A stretch of 21,831 bases of DNA from a virus, in the IMG/VR virus record IMGVR_UViG_3300035670_001361, positions 1 to 21,831 of that record. One strand, 5' to 3'. How positions within the stretch are numbered: position 1 is the stretch's first letter; each line of letters begins with the position of its first letter. Made by a program: the position numbers and the translations under genes. Positions 1 to 7,346 of the stretch are shown here, in pieces. The notes beneath the pieces were generated by a model. The model saw only the letters and a program-made list of their open reading frames with translations, was not told the DNA's origin and searched no databases.

Positions 1-82
1 CCCGACACGGGTAACAAGTGTCGTAAATAAACAGTTGCAACAACAAAAGCCGCACCAATGCGGATGGCTGCTTAAAGCAGTG
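1..82 (+). ncRNA. ssrA: Probable coding end of a permuted tmRNA (partial, 5' part outside window)
   Basis: Trans-translation RNA that would rescue stalled ribosomes by adding a degradation tag. Seen: a 6-bp stem (3-8 with 18-23), then GUAAAUAAACAGUU leading into a GCA resume-like codon at 37. An open frame from 37 to 72 reads ATTKAAPMRMAA and ends in TAA at 73-75. That stop is the loop of a perfect 5-bp hairpin (68-72 with 76-80), as in tmRNA helix 5. A second hairpin (50-54 with 59-63) lies inside the tag. The loop of the first stem (11-15) could pair with 35-38 as a PK1-like pseudoknot, with one G-U pair. Known: tags end in Ala-Ala, and in circularly permuted (two-piece) tmRNA genes the tag piece is last and is followed by a terminator, which fits here. 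The tRNA-like half would lie before position 1, so the call cannot be completed. No tRNA-like 3' half is visible downstream. Confidence 0.5.
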
Positions 83-88
83 GGGTTT

Positions 89-123
89 CCCGGTTTTCCC
101 GCGACTGAAAAACCGGGTTTTTT
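89..123 (+). terminator. Rho-independent terminator
   Basis: A perfect 9-bp stem, CCCGGTTTT (89-97) with AAAACCGGG (109-117), has an 11-base loop and is followed by six T. It ends rightward transcription entering from the left edge, most simply the RNA at 1-82. Confidence 0.85.
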
Positions 124-127
124 ATTA

Positions 128-135
128 TATAAATA
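128..135 (+). promoter_or_regulatory. T4-type late promoter box TATAAATA
   Basis: Exact TATAAATA directly after the terminator, followed by TTTTT. It lies about 110 bases upstream of the resolvase gene, whose second box is at 227-233. The stretch 136-236 shows no convincing gene. Confidence 0.5.
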
Positions 136-226
136 TTTTTGCCGGGGAATGAAAACACTGCATTCTCTCTTGAATGTTCGAAGTAAGTTCAACCGAGAGT
201 CCAAGATTTCATTCTCCGAGCTAGGT

Positions 227-233
227 CTAAATA
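227..233 (+). promoter_or_regulatory. Late-type box CTAAATA before resolvase gene
   Basis: CTAAATA lies 12 bases before the ATG at 246. Transcription starting a few bases downstream would exclude the ATG at 237 and support the start at 246. Confidence 0.45.
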
Positions 234-245
234 TCTATGTTCTAT

Positions 246-785
246 ATGCTCGTAGGTGTTGACTACTCAATAACATGCCCCTGCCTATGTCTTTTTGATG
301 AAAGAAAACAATTTCATTTTAGAAATTGTTTTTTCTATTATCTAACAAATACCAAAAAATTTGCTGATAAAATTTTACCAAATGTCACAGGTGAAAGTTT
401 TCAAGAATATGTTGCCGATGTGGACCGATTTGACAGCATATCTGATTGGGCATCAAATTTATGCATAGGTGCTTCAGATGTGGCTATAGAAGGTTATTCT
501 TATGGATCAAAGGGCAAAATTTTTAATCTTGCGGAGAATATGGGTATCTTTAAGCATAAGCTCTATAAGGCGGGGGTTCCCGTGACCATCATAGAGCCAT
601 CCAAAGCCAAGAAACTCGCCACGGGCAAAGGTAACGCTGATAAACAGGCAATGTACGAAGCTTTCAGCAAAGAGACTAATACAAATTTAATGTATATTTT
701 TGAACAAAAAACTTTGTCAAACCCGATAACTGATATCGTTGACAGTTATTATATTTTAAAATCTTTAATTGCAACCAAAAATTAA
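246..785 (+). CDS. RuvC-like Holliday junction resolvase
   Basis: RNase H-fold endonuclease that would cut four-way DNA junctions, clearing branches before packaging or acting in recombination. The 179-residue product has the expected acidic set: D6 in LVGVDYS (strand 1), E82 in VAIEGYSYG, and D163/D166 in ITDIVDSYY near the C-terminus. The KKLATGKGNADK segment before the last helix is also typical of phage and RuvC-like enzymes. I prefer the ATG at 246 over the one at 237 because the protein then begins right at strand 1 and lies downstream of the CTAAATA box. Its stop overlaps the stop of the convergent zinc-ribbon gene within a shared TTAA. Family assignment is secure at fold level; the exact substrate is inferred. 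Confidence 0.85.
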   Translation: MLVGVDYSITCPCLCLFDERKQFHFRNCFFYYLTNTKKFADKILPNVTGESFQEYVADVDRFDSISDWASNLCIGASDVAIEGYSYGSKGKIFNLAENMGIFKHKLYKAGVPVTIIEPSKAKKLATGKGNADKQAMYEAFSKETNTNLMYIFEQKTLSNPITDIVDSYYILKSLIATKN

Positions 786-1087
786 CGAACGTATCTTACG
801 GCAGACCCCTTGCCAGCATTATCCAATTTTTCATGGAAACGTTTTGGTACTTGTCCATTATTTTTAATTTTTGATATAACTTCATTCCAAGCACTACCAC
901 AAACTTTTGTTGGTGTTAAAGTATTGTCAAAGGCAATTGAATTTCTTTGAGCTGACCAATTTTTTTCAACTTTCTTTTTACCACAACTTGGACATTTTTC
1001 TTTTAATGGTTTATCTGAATCAGCCATACGAAGAATTTCTTCAAATTCATGATCACACGCAACACATTTAAATGAATAATTAGGCAT
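782..1087 (-). CDS. FmdB-type zinc-ribbon protein
   Basis: Small (101 residues) putative regulatory or nucleic-acid-binding protein. The start MPNYSFKCVACDHEFEE is characteristic of the FmdB zinc-ribbon family, with metal ligands C8/C11 and C32/C35 about 20 residues apart. The C-terminal half is longer than the minimal zinc ribbon and basic near the end. It follows the HNH gene as TAATATG, so the two should be co-translated. The role in phages is unknown; binding Zn is a family inference. Confidence 0.75.
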   Translation of the reverse strand: MPNYSFKCVACDHEFEEILRMADSDKPLKEKCPSCGKKKVEKNWSAQRNSIAFDNTLTPTKVCGSAWNEVISKIKNNGQVPKRFHEKLDNAGKGSAVRYVR

Positions 1088-1088
1088 A

Positions 1089-1577
1089 TTATTTCTTTCT
1101 AAAAGTAATTAGCATGTGATCAAACAAGAATCCATAAGAAGGTTCTTTTGGTTTATTTTTGAGATTCATTTTTGCTTCTTTGAGAGTTCTATTGCCCTTT
1201 GAAAGATTGCAGTCCTTACATGCGGCAACCATATTGACCCATGTAGAACCTCCACCCTTTGATCTTGGGATTACATGGTCAATTGTAGCCGTCTTATCAC
1301 ACAAATCAATACCACAATATTGACAAACATAGTTGTCTCTTTTGAAGATATTTTTTCTATTTGCAACTACTTTTTTGAATGGTAGTTTTACATAATATTT
1401 TAAAATCAAAACCTTTGGTATTTTAACAATTTTTGATACAGAGATTACTTCATAATATTCTGGTGAAGTTTCATCTACCCAGACTTTATCTCTAGTCATC
1501 AATTTAAAAGCTTTTCCAACGGTAATAATATTAAGCGGTGTATTATCTTGGTTGAGCAAGAGAACCTGCTTATTCAT
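1089..1577 (-). CDS. HNH endonuclease (McrA-like, zinc-finger type)
   Basis: A 162-residue protein with a complete HNH site: C85-x2-C88 (CQYCG), D100-H101 in TIDHVIPRSKGGG, N115 in WVNMVAAC, C120-x2-C123 and the N124/N129 region. The N-terminal part (MNKQVLLLNQDNTPLNI) matches the common stand-alone HNH family of cyanobacteria and phages. It may cut DNA during packaging or as a free-standing mobile nuclease; the sequence does not say which. Start: ATG 1577 gives the usual family N-terminus and has a CATAAATA box 10 bases upstream. An ATG at 1619 would add 14 residues and overlap the divergent gene by 2 bases; a weak sigma-70-like pair (1653-1658, 1631-1636) would favour it. Confidence 0.85.
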   Translation of the reverse strand: MNKQVLLLNQDNTPLNIITVGKAFKLMTRDKVWVDETSPEYYEVISVSKIVKIPKVLILKYYVKLPFKKVVANRKNIFKRDNYVCQYCGIDLCDKTATIDHVIPRSKGGGSTWVNMVAACKDCNLSKGNRTLKEAKMNLKNKPKEPSYGFLFDHMLITFRKK

Positions 1578-1587
1578 ACCTTTTAAG

Positions 1588-1595
1588 TATTTATG
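1588..1595 (-). promoter_or_regulatory. Late-type box CATAAATA for HNH gene
   Basis: Reverse-strand CATAAATA lies 10 bases before ATG 1577. It is back to back with the rightward CTAAATA at 1601-1607, with only 5 bases between them. Confidence 0.45.
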
Positions 1596-1600
1596 AAAAT

Positions 1601-1607
1601 CTAAATA
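1601..1607 (+). promoter_or_regulatory. Late-type box CTAAATA
   Basis: CTAAATATTTT lies 10 bases before ATG 1618, opening the long rightward late block. Confidence 0.55.
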
Positions 1608-1617
1608 TTTTACAGCC

Positions 1618-2814
1618 ATGGATAATAAACAAAATAGACAATTTTATTGGGAAGTCAAGGATTTTATGAACAAAAATCCAAATTTAAATCCCATTAAAGA
1701 ATCAAAATCAAGTGTTAAAGATGCAGTTCAAAACGTTTTAGACAAAAATGTTCAATATAAACAAACTCAATTTAATCCAAATACTAACACAGTAAGTGCA
1801 GTAAGTCAAGAGATTAAATCAATAAGTGAATCTGAAAAGGGTTATAACCATGGTTGCAAAGCACTTACACACAATAAAGATGTAAATCATTTTTCATTGA
1901 GAAAACAAAATAATTTAAATGAAAGTGTAGCAACAGCATTAGGTAGAGTAGCAGCAAATCCATCTGCTAGAAATCTTGGAAGAGCTACCCAAACTATTGC
2001 AAGCGCAACACCCGATTCTCTTAAACTTGCTGGAGGTGTTGGTGTTCATATGGTAAGTGGTGAACAAGTCAGTGATGTGACAAGAAAATTAGCCAAAGAT
2101 TTTGGTGCTAGTGAGTTAGATACAGAGATTGCAGATACTTTAGCAACTGCAGCAACGGTACCAATTGGAGTACCTTTAGCTGCTGCTGTTGGTGCTGGTG
2201 CAGCATTAGGAAAAGCCATAGACTATGGTGTAGAATCATCTGGATTAGGTGATGTTCAAAGAAACGTAATGACTCGTACTGCAATTTCAATGAATCCAGA
2301 GCTTGCAAAGGGATTAAAAACATCAGAACAAGCAACAAAAGCAGGGTCAGAAATTAAACAACAAGCACAGATTGCAAGAATGTCTGAACTTGGAAAAAGC
2401 GCAACAGGAAAAGAAGATTTAGAAAAATTTGCACAGAATATGAAAGATCCTGCATTCAGAGCTCAATATCAAGCATCAGCATCAAAGGCATTAGAAGGAA
2501 GCGATTCATTTCTAACAAAAGCAGGAATTGGTGCATTAGATGCAGCCGATTGGATTGGAAGTAAAGTCTCAAATCTATTTGGATTTAATCCACGACAAGA
2601 AATTGGAAGACCCGATGAAGTAACCGATACTAGAGTTTTGGCTGCACAAAAACAACCAGAAAACTTAAAAGTAGCACAATCATCTTCACTGGGTACACCA
2701 TCTTCAACAACATCTTCTAATAAATCTACAGTGCAAACAACAACAACTCCACCAATTCGTGTTGCCAAAAAAGATGAATGGAAGTTGCAAAGTAGAGAAT
2801 ACAAAGCAAGCTAA
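1618..2814 (+). CDS. Putative virion-internal protein, Ala/Gly-rich centre
   Basis: No family recognised. The 398-residue product has a polar, Asn/Gln/Lys-rich N-terminal 100 residues. A helical region then begins near L100-N101-E102-S103, a possible L-x-E prohead-protease site. A hydrophobic Ala/Gly stretch at about 180-205 (VPIGVPLAAAVGAGAALG) could insert in or cross a membrane. A second Ala-rich helix follows, and a Ser/Thr/Gln-rich C-tail starts after about 350. This layout resembles ejected internal virion proteins that reach the host membrane, but that is inference. The gene starts directly after a late box and is followed after 8 bases by a second Ala-rich gene, probably in the same transcript. 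Confidence 0.6.
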   Translation: MDNKQNRQFYWEVKDFMNKNPNLNPIKESKSSVKDAVQNVLDKNVQYKQTQFNPNTNTVSAVSQEIKSISESEKGYNHGCKALTHNKDVNHFSLRKQNNLNESVATALGRVAANPSARNLGRATQTIASATPDSLKLAGGVGVHMVSGEQVSDVTRKLAKDFGASELDTEIADTLATAATVPIGVPLAAAVGAGAALGKAIDYGVESSGLGDVQRNVMTRTAISMNPELAKGLKTSEQATKAGSEIKQQAQIARMSELGKSATGKEDLEKFAQNMKDPAFRAQYQASASKALEGSDSFLTKAGIGALDAADWIGSKVSNLFGFNPRQEIGRPDEVTDTRVLAAQKQPENLKVAQSSSLGTPSSTTSSNKSTVQTTTTPPIRVAKKDEWKLQSREYKAS

Positions 2815-2822
2815 TAATTCAC

Positions 2823-3674
2823 ATGAATCCAGTAATTCAACAAATTCTTGAAGATAGATACCAACAAGCATTACAAAATAATCAACTTTCTGAAGGTATA
2901 CTCGGTGCTTTAGAAAAAGGATTAGCTAAAGCAAAGGGTGCTGTAGATGAACTTTTGCGTGGCGGGAAAGCAGCTGCTGACGAAGTTACAAAAGTTAGTG
3001 ATGAAGTCACAGATGTAGCAGCAGGCGCAGATGAAGCAGGAAAATTTAAATATTCCGAATCACCACAAAATCAATTGAGACAAGAATTAGAAGATAAAAC
3101 AAGAAGAGAACTTCAACAAGCAGAAATGCAAAAAAGAGGGGATATCGGTCAAGAGACAGAAAAAATTAGGCAAGATGCAGTGGAAGCTGCAAAAAATAAA
3201 CCATTTGAAGATAGAATTCTTTCTCCCGAAGATGCCGAAGAATTAGCAAAAAGAAATGCAGACATAGTACCAACAGAAACTGGTACTATAAAAGTTGTTC
3301 CTGACACTGCTGAGGACTTGGTAAAAGCTATCAGTGCTGAAGATGAAGCTTTAAAAATAAGACAAAAAATAAAAGCTGCAGGAGCAGCTGAAGATGCAGC
3401 CAAAGCTGCAGCAAAAGCAGATGAAGCTGCAAAGGCTGCAAAAGCTGCAAAAGCAGAAAAGTCAATAGCAAATCGATTGAAAAAAGCGGGGAAAGCTGCA
3501 AAAGCAGCAGCCTTGGCTGGTGCTGCAACAGCGATAGCAACAGGTGGTAGTGGAAAGTCATTCAGTGCATCCGGAGGTTATTCCAAACCACAAGGATCTT
3601 CTACAGGAGCAAGAGAACCAGGACTGGGTTCTATAGGTATTGGACAATTTTCTAGGGGTTATGTTCTTGCATAA
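2823..3674 (+). CDS. Ala/Lys-rich putative virion-internal protein
   Basis: No family recognised. The product has 283 residues. The start contains ILE (8-10) and LSE (22-24), both fitting an I/L-x-E cleavage pattern. The middle is charged and likely coiled coil (about 75-130). Residues about 185-235 are a run of A-A-K/A-K-A repeats like those in DNA-condensing tails (histone H1-like or AlgP-like). Next comes a short hydrophobic Ala stretch (AALAGAATAIA) and a Gly/Ser-rich tail. It may bind packaged DNA or pass through a membrane on ejection; both are inferences. It lies 8 bases after the preceding gene with no late box of its own, so it is probably co-transcribed. Confidence 0.6.
   Translation: MNPVIQQILEDRYQQALQNNQLSEGILGALEKGLAKAKGAVDELLRGGKAAADEVTKVSDEVTDVAAGADEAGKFKYSESPQNQLRQELEDKTRRELQQAEMQKRGDIGQETEKIRQDAVEAAKNKPFEDRILSPEDAEELAKRNADIVPTETGTIKVVPDTAEDLVKAISAEDEALKIRQKIKAAGAAEDAAKAAAKADEAAKAAKAAKAEKSIANRLKKAGKAAKAAALAGAATAIATGGSGKSFSASGGYSKPQGSSTGAREPGLGSIGIGQFSRGYVLA
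3373..3535 (+). repeat. GCT/GCA-AAA codon repeat
   Basis: Degenerate tandem GCTGCAAAA-type units encode the Ala/Lys-rich helix of the 2823 gene. Such tracts can change length by slippage. Confidence 0.6.
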
Positions 3675-3714
3675 CTAGTATTGGGTGTTATAATTTTATA
3701 TAAAGGTGTATTGA

Positions 3715-4374
3715 TTGGATATTAAAAAGTTTATACATAAACCTATTGTAATTGATTGGTCTCTGGAAGAAACTTATGTAAACGGATCTCGTTTTTATAA
3801 GACCCCAGAAGGCATTTTTCCAAGTGTTACAACTGTTGTTGGCTGGGAAAAACAAAAGTTTTTCAGTGAATGGAGAAATAAAAATCCACAAGAAAGCAAA
3901 CGTGTCACATCTAGGGGAACAAAGTTTCATAAATTAATTGAAAACTATTTAAACAATGAAACTATTGATTTTGATAATGTTCATTCTTCTCAAAAATCAT
4001 TATTTTCTATATTAAAACCAGAAATAGACAAAATAGACAATATAGTTGCTTTAGAAACTCCTTTGTTTTCAAGAACAGTGGGTCTTGCTGGAAGAGCAGA
4101 TTGTATTGCTGAATATGATGGTAAGCTAACCATTATAGATTTTAAAGCAAGCACAAAAGAAAAAAGAGAAGAAGATATTGATAATTATTTTGCTCAAGCA
4201 ACAGCATATGCTTTGATGTATCAAGAACGAACTGGAATAATTGTTGAAAACTTTGCTATTTTAATAGCATGTGAAGATGGATTAAGACAAGTATTTCAAG
4301 GAACACCATTAAAATATGTTAAACATTTATCAAATTTAATAAAAAAATATAAAGAAGCAAACTATGTTCCATGA
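3715..4374 (+). CDS. PD-(D/E)XK exonuclease (RecB/MGME1-like)
   Basis: DNA exonuclease for phage replication or recombination. The 219-residue protein carries the family motifs in order: RGTKFHKLIENY with H72/E75, E115 before the core, GRAD (126-129), the catalytic IDFKAS with D142 and K144, and the helix motif YFAQATAYALMY with Q161. It has the length and motif order of single-domain RecB-type nucleases. The start is TTG at 3715: an in-frame TGA stop at 3712-3714 excludes any earlier start, no ATG lies nearby, and AAAGG at about 3702-3706 is a suitable Shine-Dalgarno site. Its end overlaps the next gene by 11 bases, suggesting coupled expression. Confidence 0.88.
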   Translation: MDIKKFIHKPIVIDWSLEETYVNGSRFYKTPEGIFPSVTTVVGWEKQKFFSEWRNKNPQESKRVTSRGTKFHKLIENYLNNETIDFDNVHSSQKSLFSILKPEIDKIDNIVALETPLFSRTVGLAGRADCIAEYDGKLTIIDFKASTKEKREEDIDNYFAQATAYALMYQERTGIIVENFAILIACEDGLRQVFQGTPLKYVKHLSNLIKKYKEANYVP

Positions 4375-4960
4375 ACAAAGAACTCTTGAAGACCAAGTAA
4401 ATACAAAAGGAACAAAGCTTTGGATGCAAATGAACGATAATTCCAAAGCGCATAAAATGCGTAATCTTTTTGTTCAAAAAAATGGGGGATTCTTCTTTCA
4501 AGAAGACAATCAATGGAAATGGAAATCAGATATTGATGTTAAAAATGGTTATTGGTTAAAAAGAGTTGATACAGAAGAAAAAGTTTTTTTTGAAAATATG
4601 ACCGAGTTTGGAAAAAAACATGGTCTCTCAACAGTCAAAATATGTGAATTATTAAATGGAAAAAGAAAAACATATAAAGGATGGACTGCTGTAGAAATAA
4701 GAGAAGTTAAACAAACTGCTGGATCAAATAAGAAATTAAAAAAACCAAAAAGACAAAAAGTTCAAATTACTAAATCTGCAACGTTTCAAGATATAACAAC
4801 TGGGGAAATTATCAACGTTCTAAGTATAGCAGAATTTGCCAAACTTAATAACTTAGATTATGCCAATTTACGAAAATTGGCGATTGGAAAGAGTAAAACA
4901 TACAAAAATCTTAAATTATATGATCCTTTGGAAAAATATAAAGACTCTTCCCAAGACTAA
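4364..4960 (+). CDS. DNA-binding-repeat protein (NUMOD/IENR1-like), no nuclease core
   Basis: A 198-residue basic protein with two similar helical repeats. One is near residues 79-107 (FGKKHGLSTVKICELLNGK, then KTYKGW); the other is near 157-187 (IAEFAKLNNLDYANLRKLA, then KSKTYKNL). This pattern (short helix-turn-helix, then GK.KTYKG/N) is the one found in NUMOD/IENR1 DNA-binding repeats of homing endonucleases. No HNH or GIY-YIG motif is visible. It may be a degenerate homing nuclease or a stand-alone DNA-binding partner of the overlapping exonuclease. The repeats are seen; the family link is from memory and moderate. The stop TAA forms part of the CTAAATA box of the next gene. Confidence 0.6.
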   Translation: MFHEQRTLEDQVNTKGTKLWMQMNDNSKAHKMRNLFVQKNGGFFFQEDNQWKWKSDIDVKNGYWLKRVDTEEKVFFENMTEFGKKHGLSTVKICELLNGKRKTYKGWTAVEIREVKQTAGSNKKLKKPKRQKVQITKSATFQDITTGEIINVLSIAEFAKLNNLDYANLRKLAIGKSKTYKNLKLYDPLEKYKDSSQD

Positions 4961-4963
4961 ATA
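4957..4963 (+). promoter_or_regulatory. Late-type box CTAAATA containing upstream stop codon
   Basis: The TAA at 4958-4960 is both the stop of the preceding gene and part of the box. ATG 4971 follows after 7 bases. Confidence 0.6.
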
Positions 4964-4970
4964 ATTTAAG

Positions 4971-7346
4971 ATGAACTTTATAAAACTTTTACAAAAATTA
5001 GAAGAAGCTGCTAGTACACCCAAACCAGGCGAATCTTTGAAAAAAGAGCGTTCTGCTAGCATTTCCACAGATTATCGTTCTAAAGACGCGGCAAGAAAAA
5101 GAATTGAAAGATCTAGGCAAGTTCCCAGAGAAAGAAAGTCTAAACAGGAATTAATTCAAGAAGTCATAGCTGTTAAGACAAAAAGTGGAAGAGTTCAATT
5201 AATTTTTAAAGATTCTTACAATAAAGACTTACACCAAAAATTAACCAAAGAAAGTCTTACTATAGAAGAAGCCCAACAGTTCTTAAAAGATCCCAAATTT
5301 GAACAAACAAGAGCTTCAAAATTACTTTTTGGTAATGTAAAAGAAAAAGAAACAGCTAAAAAAGAATCAAAAGAAAAGAAACCAGAGTCTAAAGAAAAGG
5401 GACCAAGTAAATCTCAAGAAAAAGGTGAATCAAAAGAAAAGGGCGAAGGAGAAGAAAAAGCTCAACCAAAAGCCAAACGCCTTTCAAAAGAAGAAATATT
5501 TAAAGTCATGGGCCAAATGAATGGACAGCAATTAGCTTCTGTTCCATTGGATTTGCGACAAGAATATTTTAAGATGATTCGAAAGCCTCCTACAAATGTA
5601 GATTTTGACAATACCACATTTGAAGGACTTTCGGTTAAGTATGGCATTAGTCCAATTTCTAGTGTAACCTACAATCAGCAAGTATTGAATGCTGTTCTGT
5701 TTTTGGCCAAATTGAAGTCGGGTGCTTCTGAGCAAGAGATGCAAGCATATGGCGCAGTGGCTCCATTGGCTACAGAGTTTACTAAAAATGCATTTGATAC
5801 AGCTCAAAAAATATTATCACAAATTGGAGAAGAGTGTATTCAAAATCTTTTATCCAGCATTGAAACGGGCACACAGGCAATAAATTCTGAAGGTGCTGTT
5901 GATATGCAATGTGGTAAATATAAATTCAAAGTCGCTGCTGGTGGTGAAATTGCTTTATCCACAAATCAATTTGATCAATCAAATAAATCATTCAGAGGGT
6001 TGGTTGGCAATGCATTGATGATGAGTTTGAGCAATCCTTCTTTGATGCAAGAAGACCCCAAAGTTACAGAACTTTTTGATACTGGAAAACAAGAAGCAAC
6101 TAAATTTGCAAACGTATTAATTCCGGATCAATTTTTATCTACAATTTTAAGCGATGATTCATTAAAAAATGAATTATCGAAGATGCAATTTACAAATGGC
6201 AATGGTGAAAATATAGGTCCTATTGTGGATGAAAATGGCCAATTAAATCCCTTTGCCTCTTTATTAAATTATCAAAATGTTTGGAACAATGTAGGTAAAA
6301 AACTTTTAAGTGGTTCTAAGTCTTCTAAGAAATCACCATTTAAAGCACTTATTTCGGCAAATATTTTAAAATCCGTATTGCGTGGTGATAATATCGTTAA
6401 ACCCGAAAATGCTCCAAATCATTTAGTTACTGTAAATGGTGTATTCCCATTAACAGACGAATACTTCAATACAATCGCAACCCAAGCTGAAATGGATGTC
6501 AAGCCAGCAAAAGATATAATGAGTTCTTCAAATATTTCCAGATATGACGCTGGGGCAGCGGAAACCATGAAGAAATATAGAGTAATGGTTGAAGAAAAGA
6601 AAACTAGTACTTCATTAAAAGATATTTTGATTTCTAAAGAAGATGTAAGTCCAATAGAATCAATGGTACAAGTGATTATGAACAATAATGACTTTACATT
6701 AAATGCAAGTCTTTTACCGGGTTTTGATGTAAAAGATCTCAACTCGGTTGAGTATAATTACGTGACATTCGGGAAAAAAACAATAAAAATACCCGTTTTA
6801 AATAATGAAAAAATTGCTAATCAGATTACTGAAGACCATGCTATTTTTATAAATGATCTTTTAATCGAAGCACTAACAAATAATTTTGTTCTCAAATCAT
6901 TAAAAAATGCTGAACTATTGTCAGATTCACAAGAAGCCTTATTTGAATTGGATTCGTCATTGCTTCTTGAATCCATACAAGGTAATACTCCTTTAAAATC
7001 AATATATGATGATGTTTGGAATTCACTTTTAAGTGATCCATCAAAGATGACAAATTTGATATCATTTTTAGAAGAAGCTGAAAGAGACTATAAAAAAGAA
7101 TACCGTAATTATCACGGCAAACCAAAACAAAGAAAAGAAAGAGCAGCTAGAACAGCTGCCCGTGAATTGATGATCAAAAAAGGAAGAGCTAAAAAGGGCG
7201 ATGGCAAAGATATAGACCACAAAAAGCCTTTGCGTAAAGGTGGTTCCAAGAGCCTAAATAATTTACGTGTTCGTGATCGTTCATCCAATAGATCAGACAA
7301 TGGACACAAAAAGGGTGAAAACCAGAAAAAAGGCAGTTGGAAATGA
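4971..7346 (+). CDS. Large putative virion-internal protein with C-terminal HNH-like domain
   Basis: The 791-residue product starts MNFIKLLQKLEEA, with a possible prohead-protease cut after L10-E11-E12. Residues about 120-170 are a low-complexity Lys/Glu/Ser repeat and probably a flexible linker. The large middle (about 175-700) is unrecognised. The C-terminal 60 residues are basic and carry DIDHKKPLRKGG (D747, H750), SLNNLRV (N764) and NRSDN (N773), the layout of an HNH_3-type nuclease site. This suggests a capsid-targeted protein carrying a DNA-cutting or DNA-binding domain, which is inference. It overlaps the next gene by ATGA. Confidence 0.6.
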   Translation: MNFIKLLQKLEEAASTPKPGESLKKERSASISTDYRSKDAARKRIERSRQVPRERKSKQELIQEVIAVKTKSGRVQLIFKDSYNKDLHQKLTKESLTIEEAQQFLKDPKFEQTRASKLLFGNVKEKETAKKESKEKKPESKEKGPSKSQEKGESKEKGEGEEKAQPKAKRLSKEEIFKVMGQMNGQQLASVPLDLRQEYFKMIRKPPTNVDFDNTTFEGLSVKYGISPISSVTYNQQVLNAVLFLAKLKSGASEQEMQAYGAVAPLATEFTKNAFDTAQKILSQIGEECIQNLLSSIETGTQAINSEGAVDMQCGKYKFKVAAGGEIALSTNQFDQSNKSFRGLVGNALMMSLSNPSLMQEDPKVTELFDTGKQEATKFANVLIPDQFLSTILSDDSLKNELSKMQFTNGNGENIGPIVDENGQLNPFASLLNYQNVWNNVGKKLLSGSKSSKKSPFKALISANILKSVLRGDNIVKPENAPNHLVTVNGVFPLTDEYFNTIATQAEMDVKPAKDIMSSSNISRYDAGAAETMKKYRVMVEEKKTSTSLKDILISKEDVSPIESMVQVIMNNNDFTLNASLLPGFDVKDLNSVEYNYVTFGKKTIKIPVLNNEKIANQITEDHAIFINDLLIEALTNNFVLKSLKNAELLSDSQEALFELDSSLLLESIQGNTPLKSIYDDVWNSLLSDPSKMTNLISFLEEAERDYKKEYRNYHGKPKQRKERAARTAARELMIKKGRAKKGDGKDIDHKKPLRKGGSKSLNNLRVRDRSSNRSDNGHKKGENQKKGSWK
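5337..5483 (+). repeat. Lys/Glu/Ser low-complexity coding repeat
   Basis: Tandem SKEKG/KESKEK-type units inside the 791-residue protein; A-rich DNA with near-repeats of TCAAAAGAAAAG. It probably encodes a flexible charged linker. Confidence 0.6.

Noticed and set aside
124-236. Tested as the missing tRNA-like half of a normal, unpermuted tmRNA
   Set aside because: Candidates for a T-loop (TTCGAAG, TTCAACC, TCCAAGA) lack proper 5-bp stems, no CCA end is present, and a terminator lies in between.
35-262. Open frame of 75 codons at the left edge
   Set aside because: It runs through the tmRNA-like region, the terminator and a late promoter box and has no ribosome-binding site or protein-like pattern.
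2108-3561. Leu-rich or Ser/Ala-rich leftward open frames opposite the two Ala-rich genes
   Set aside because: They are reverse-strand shadows of GCT/GCA-rich coding sequence, with no start signals.
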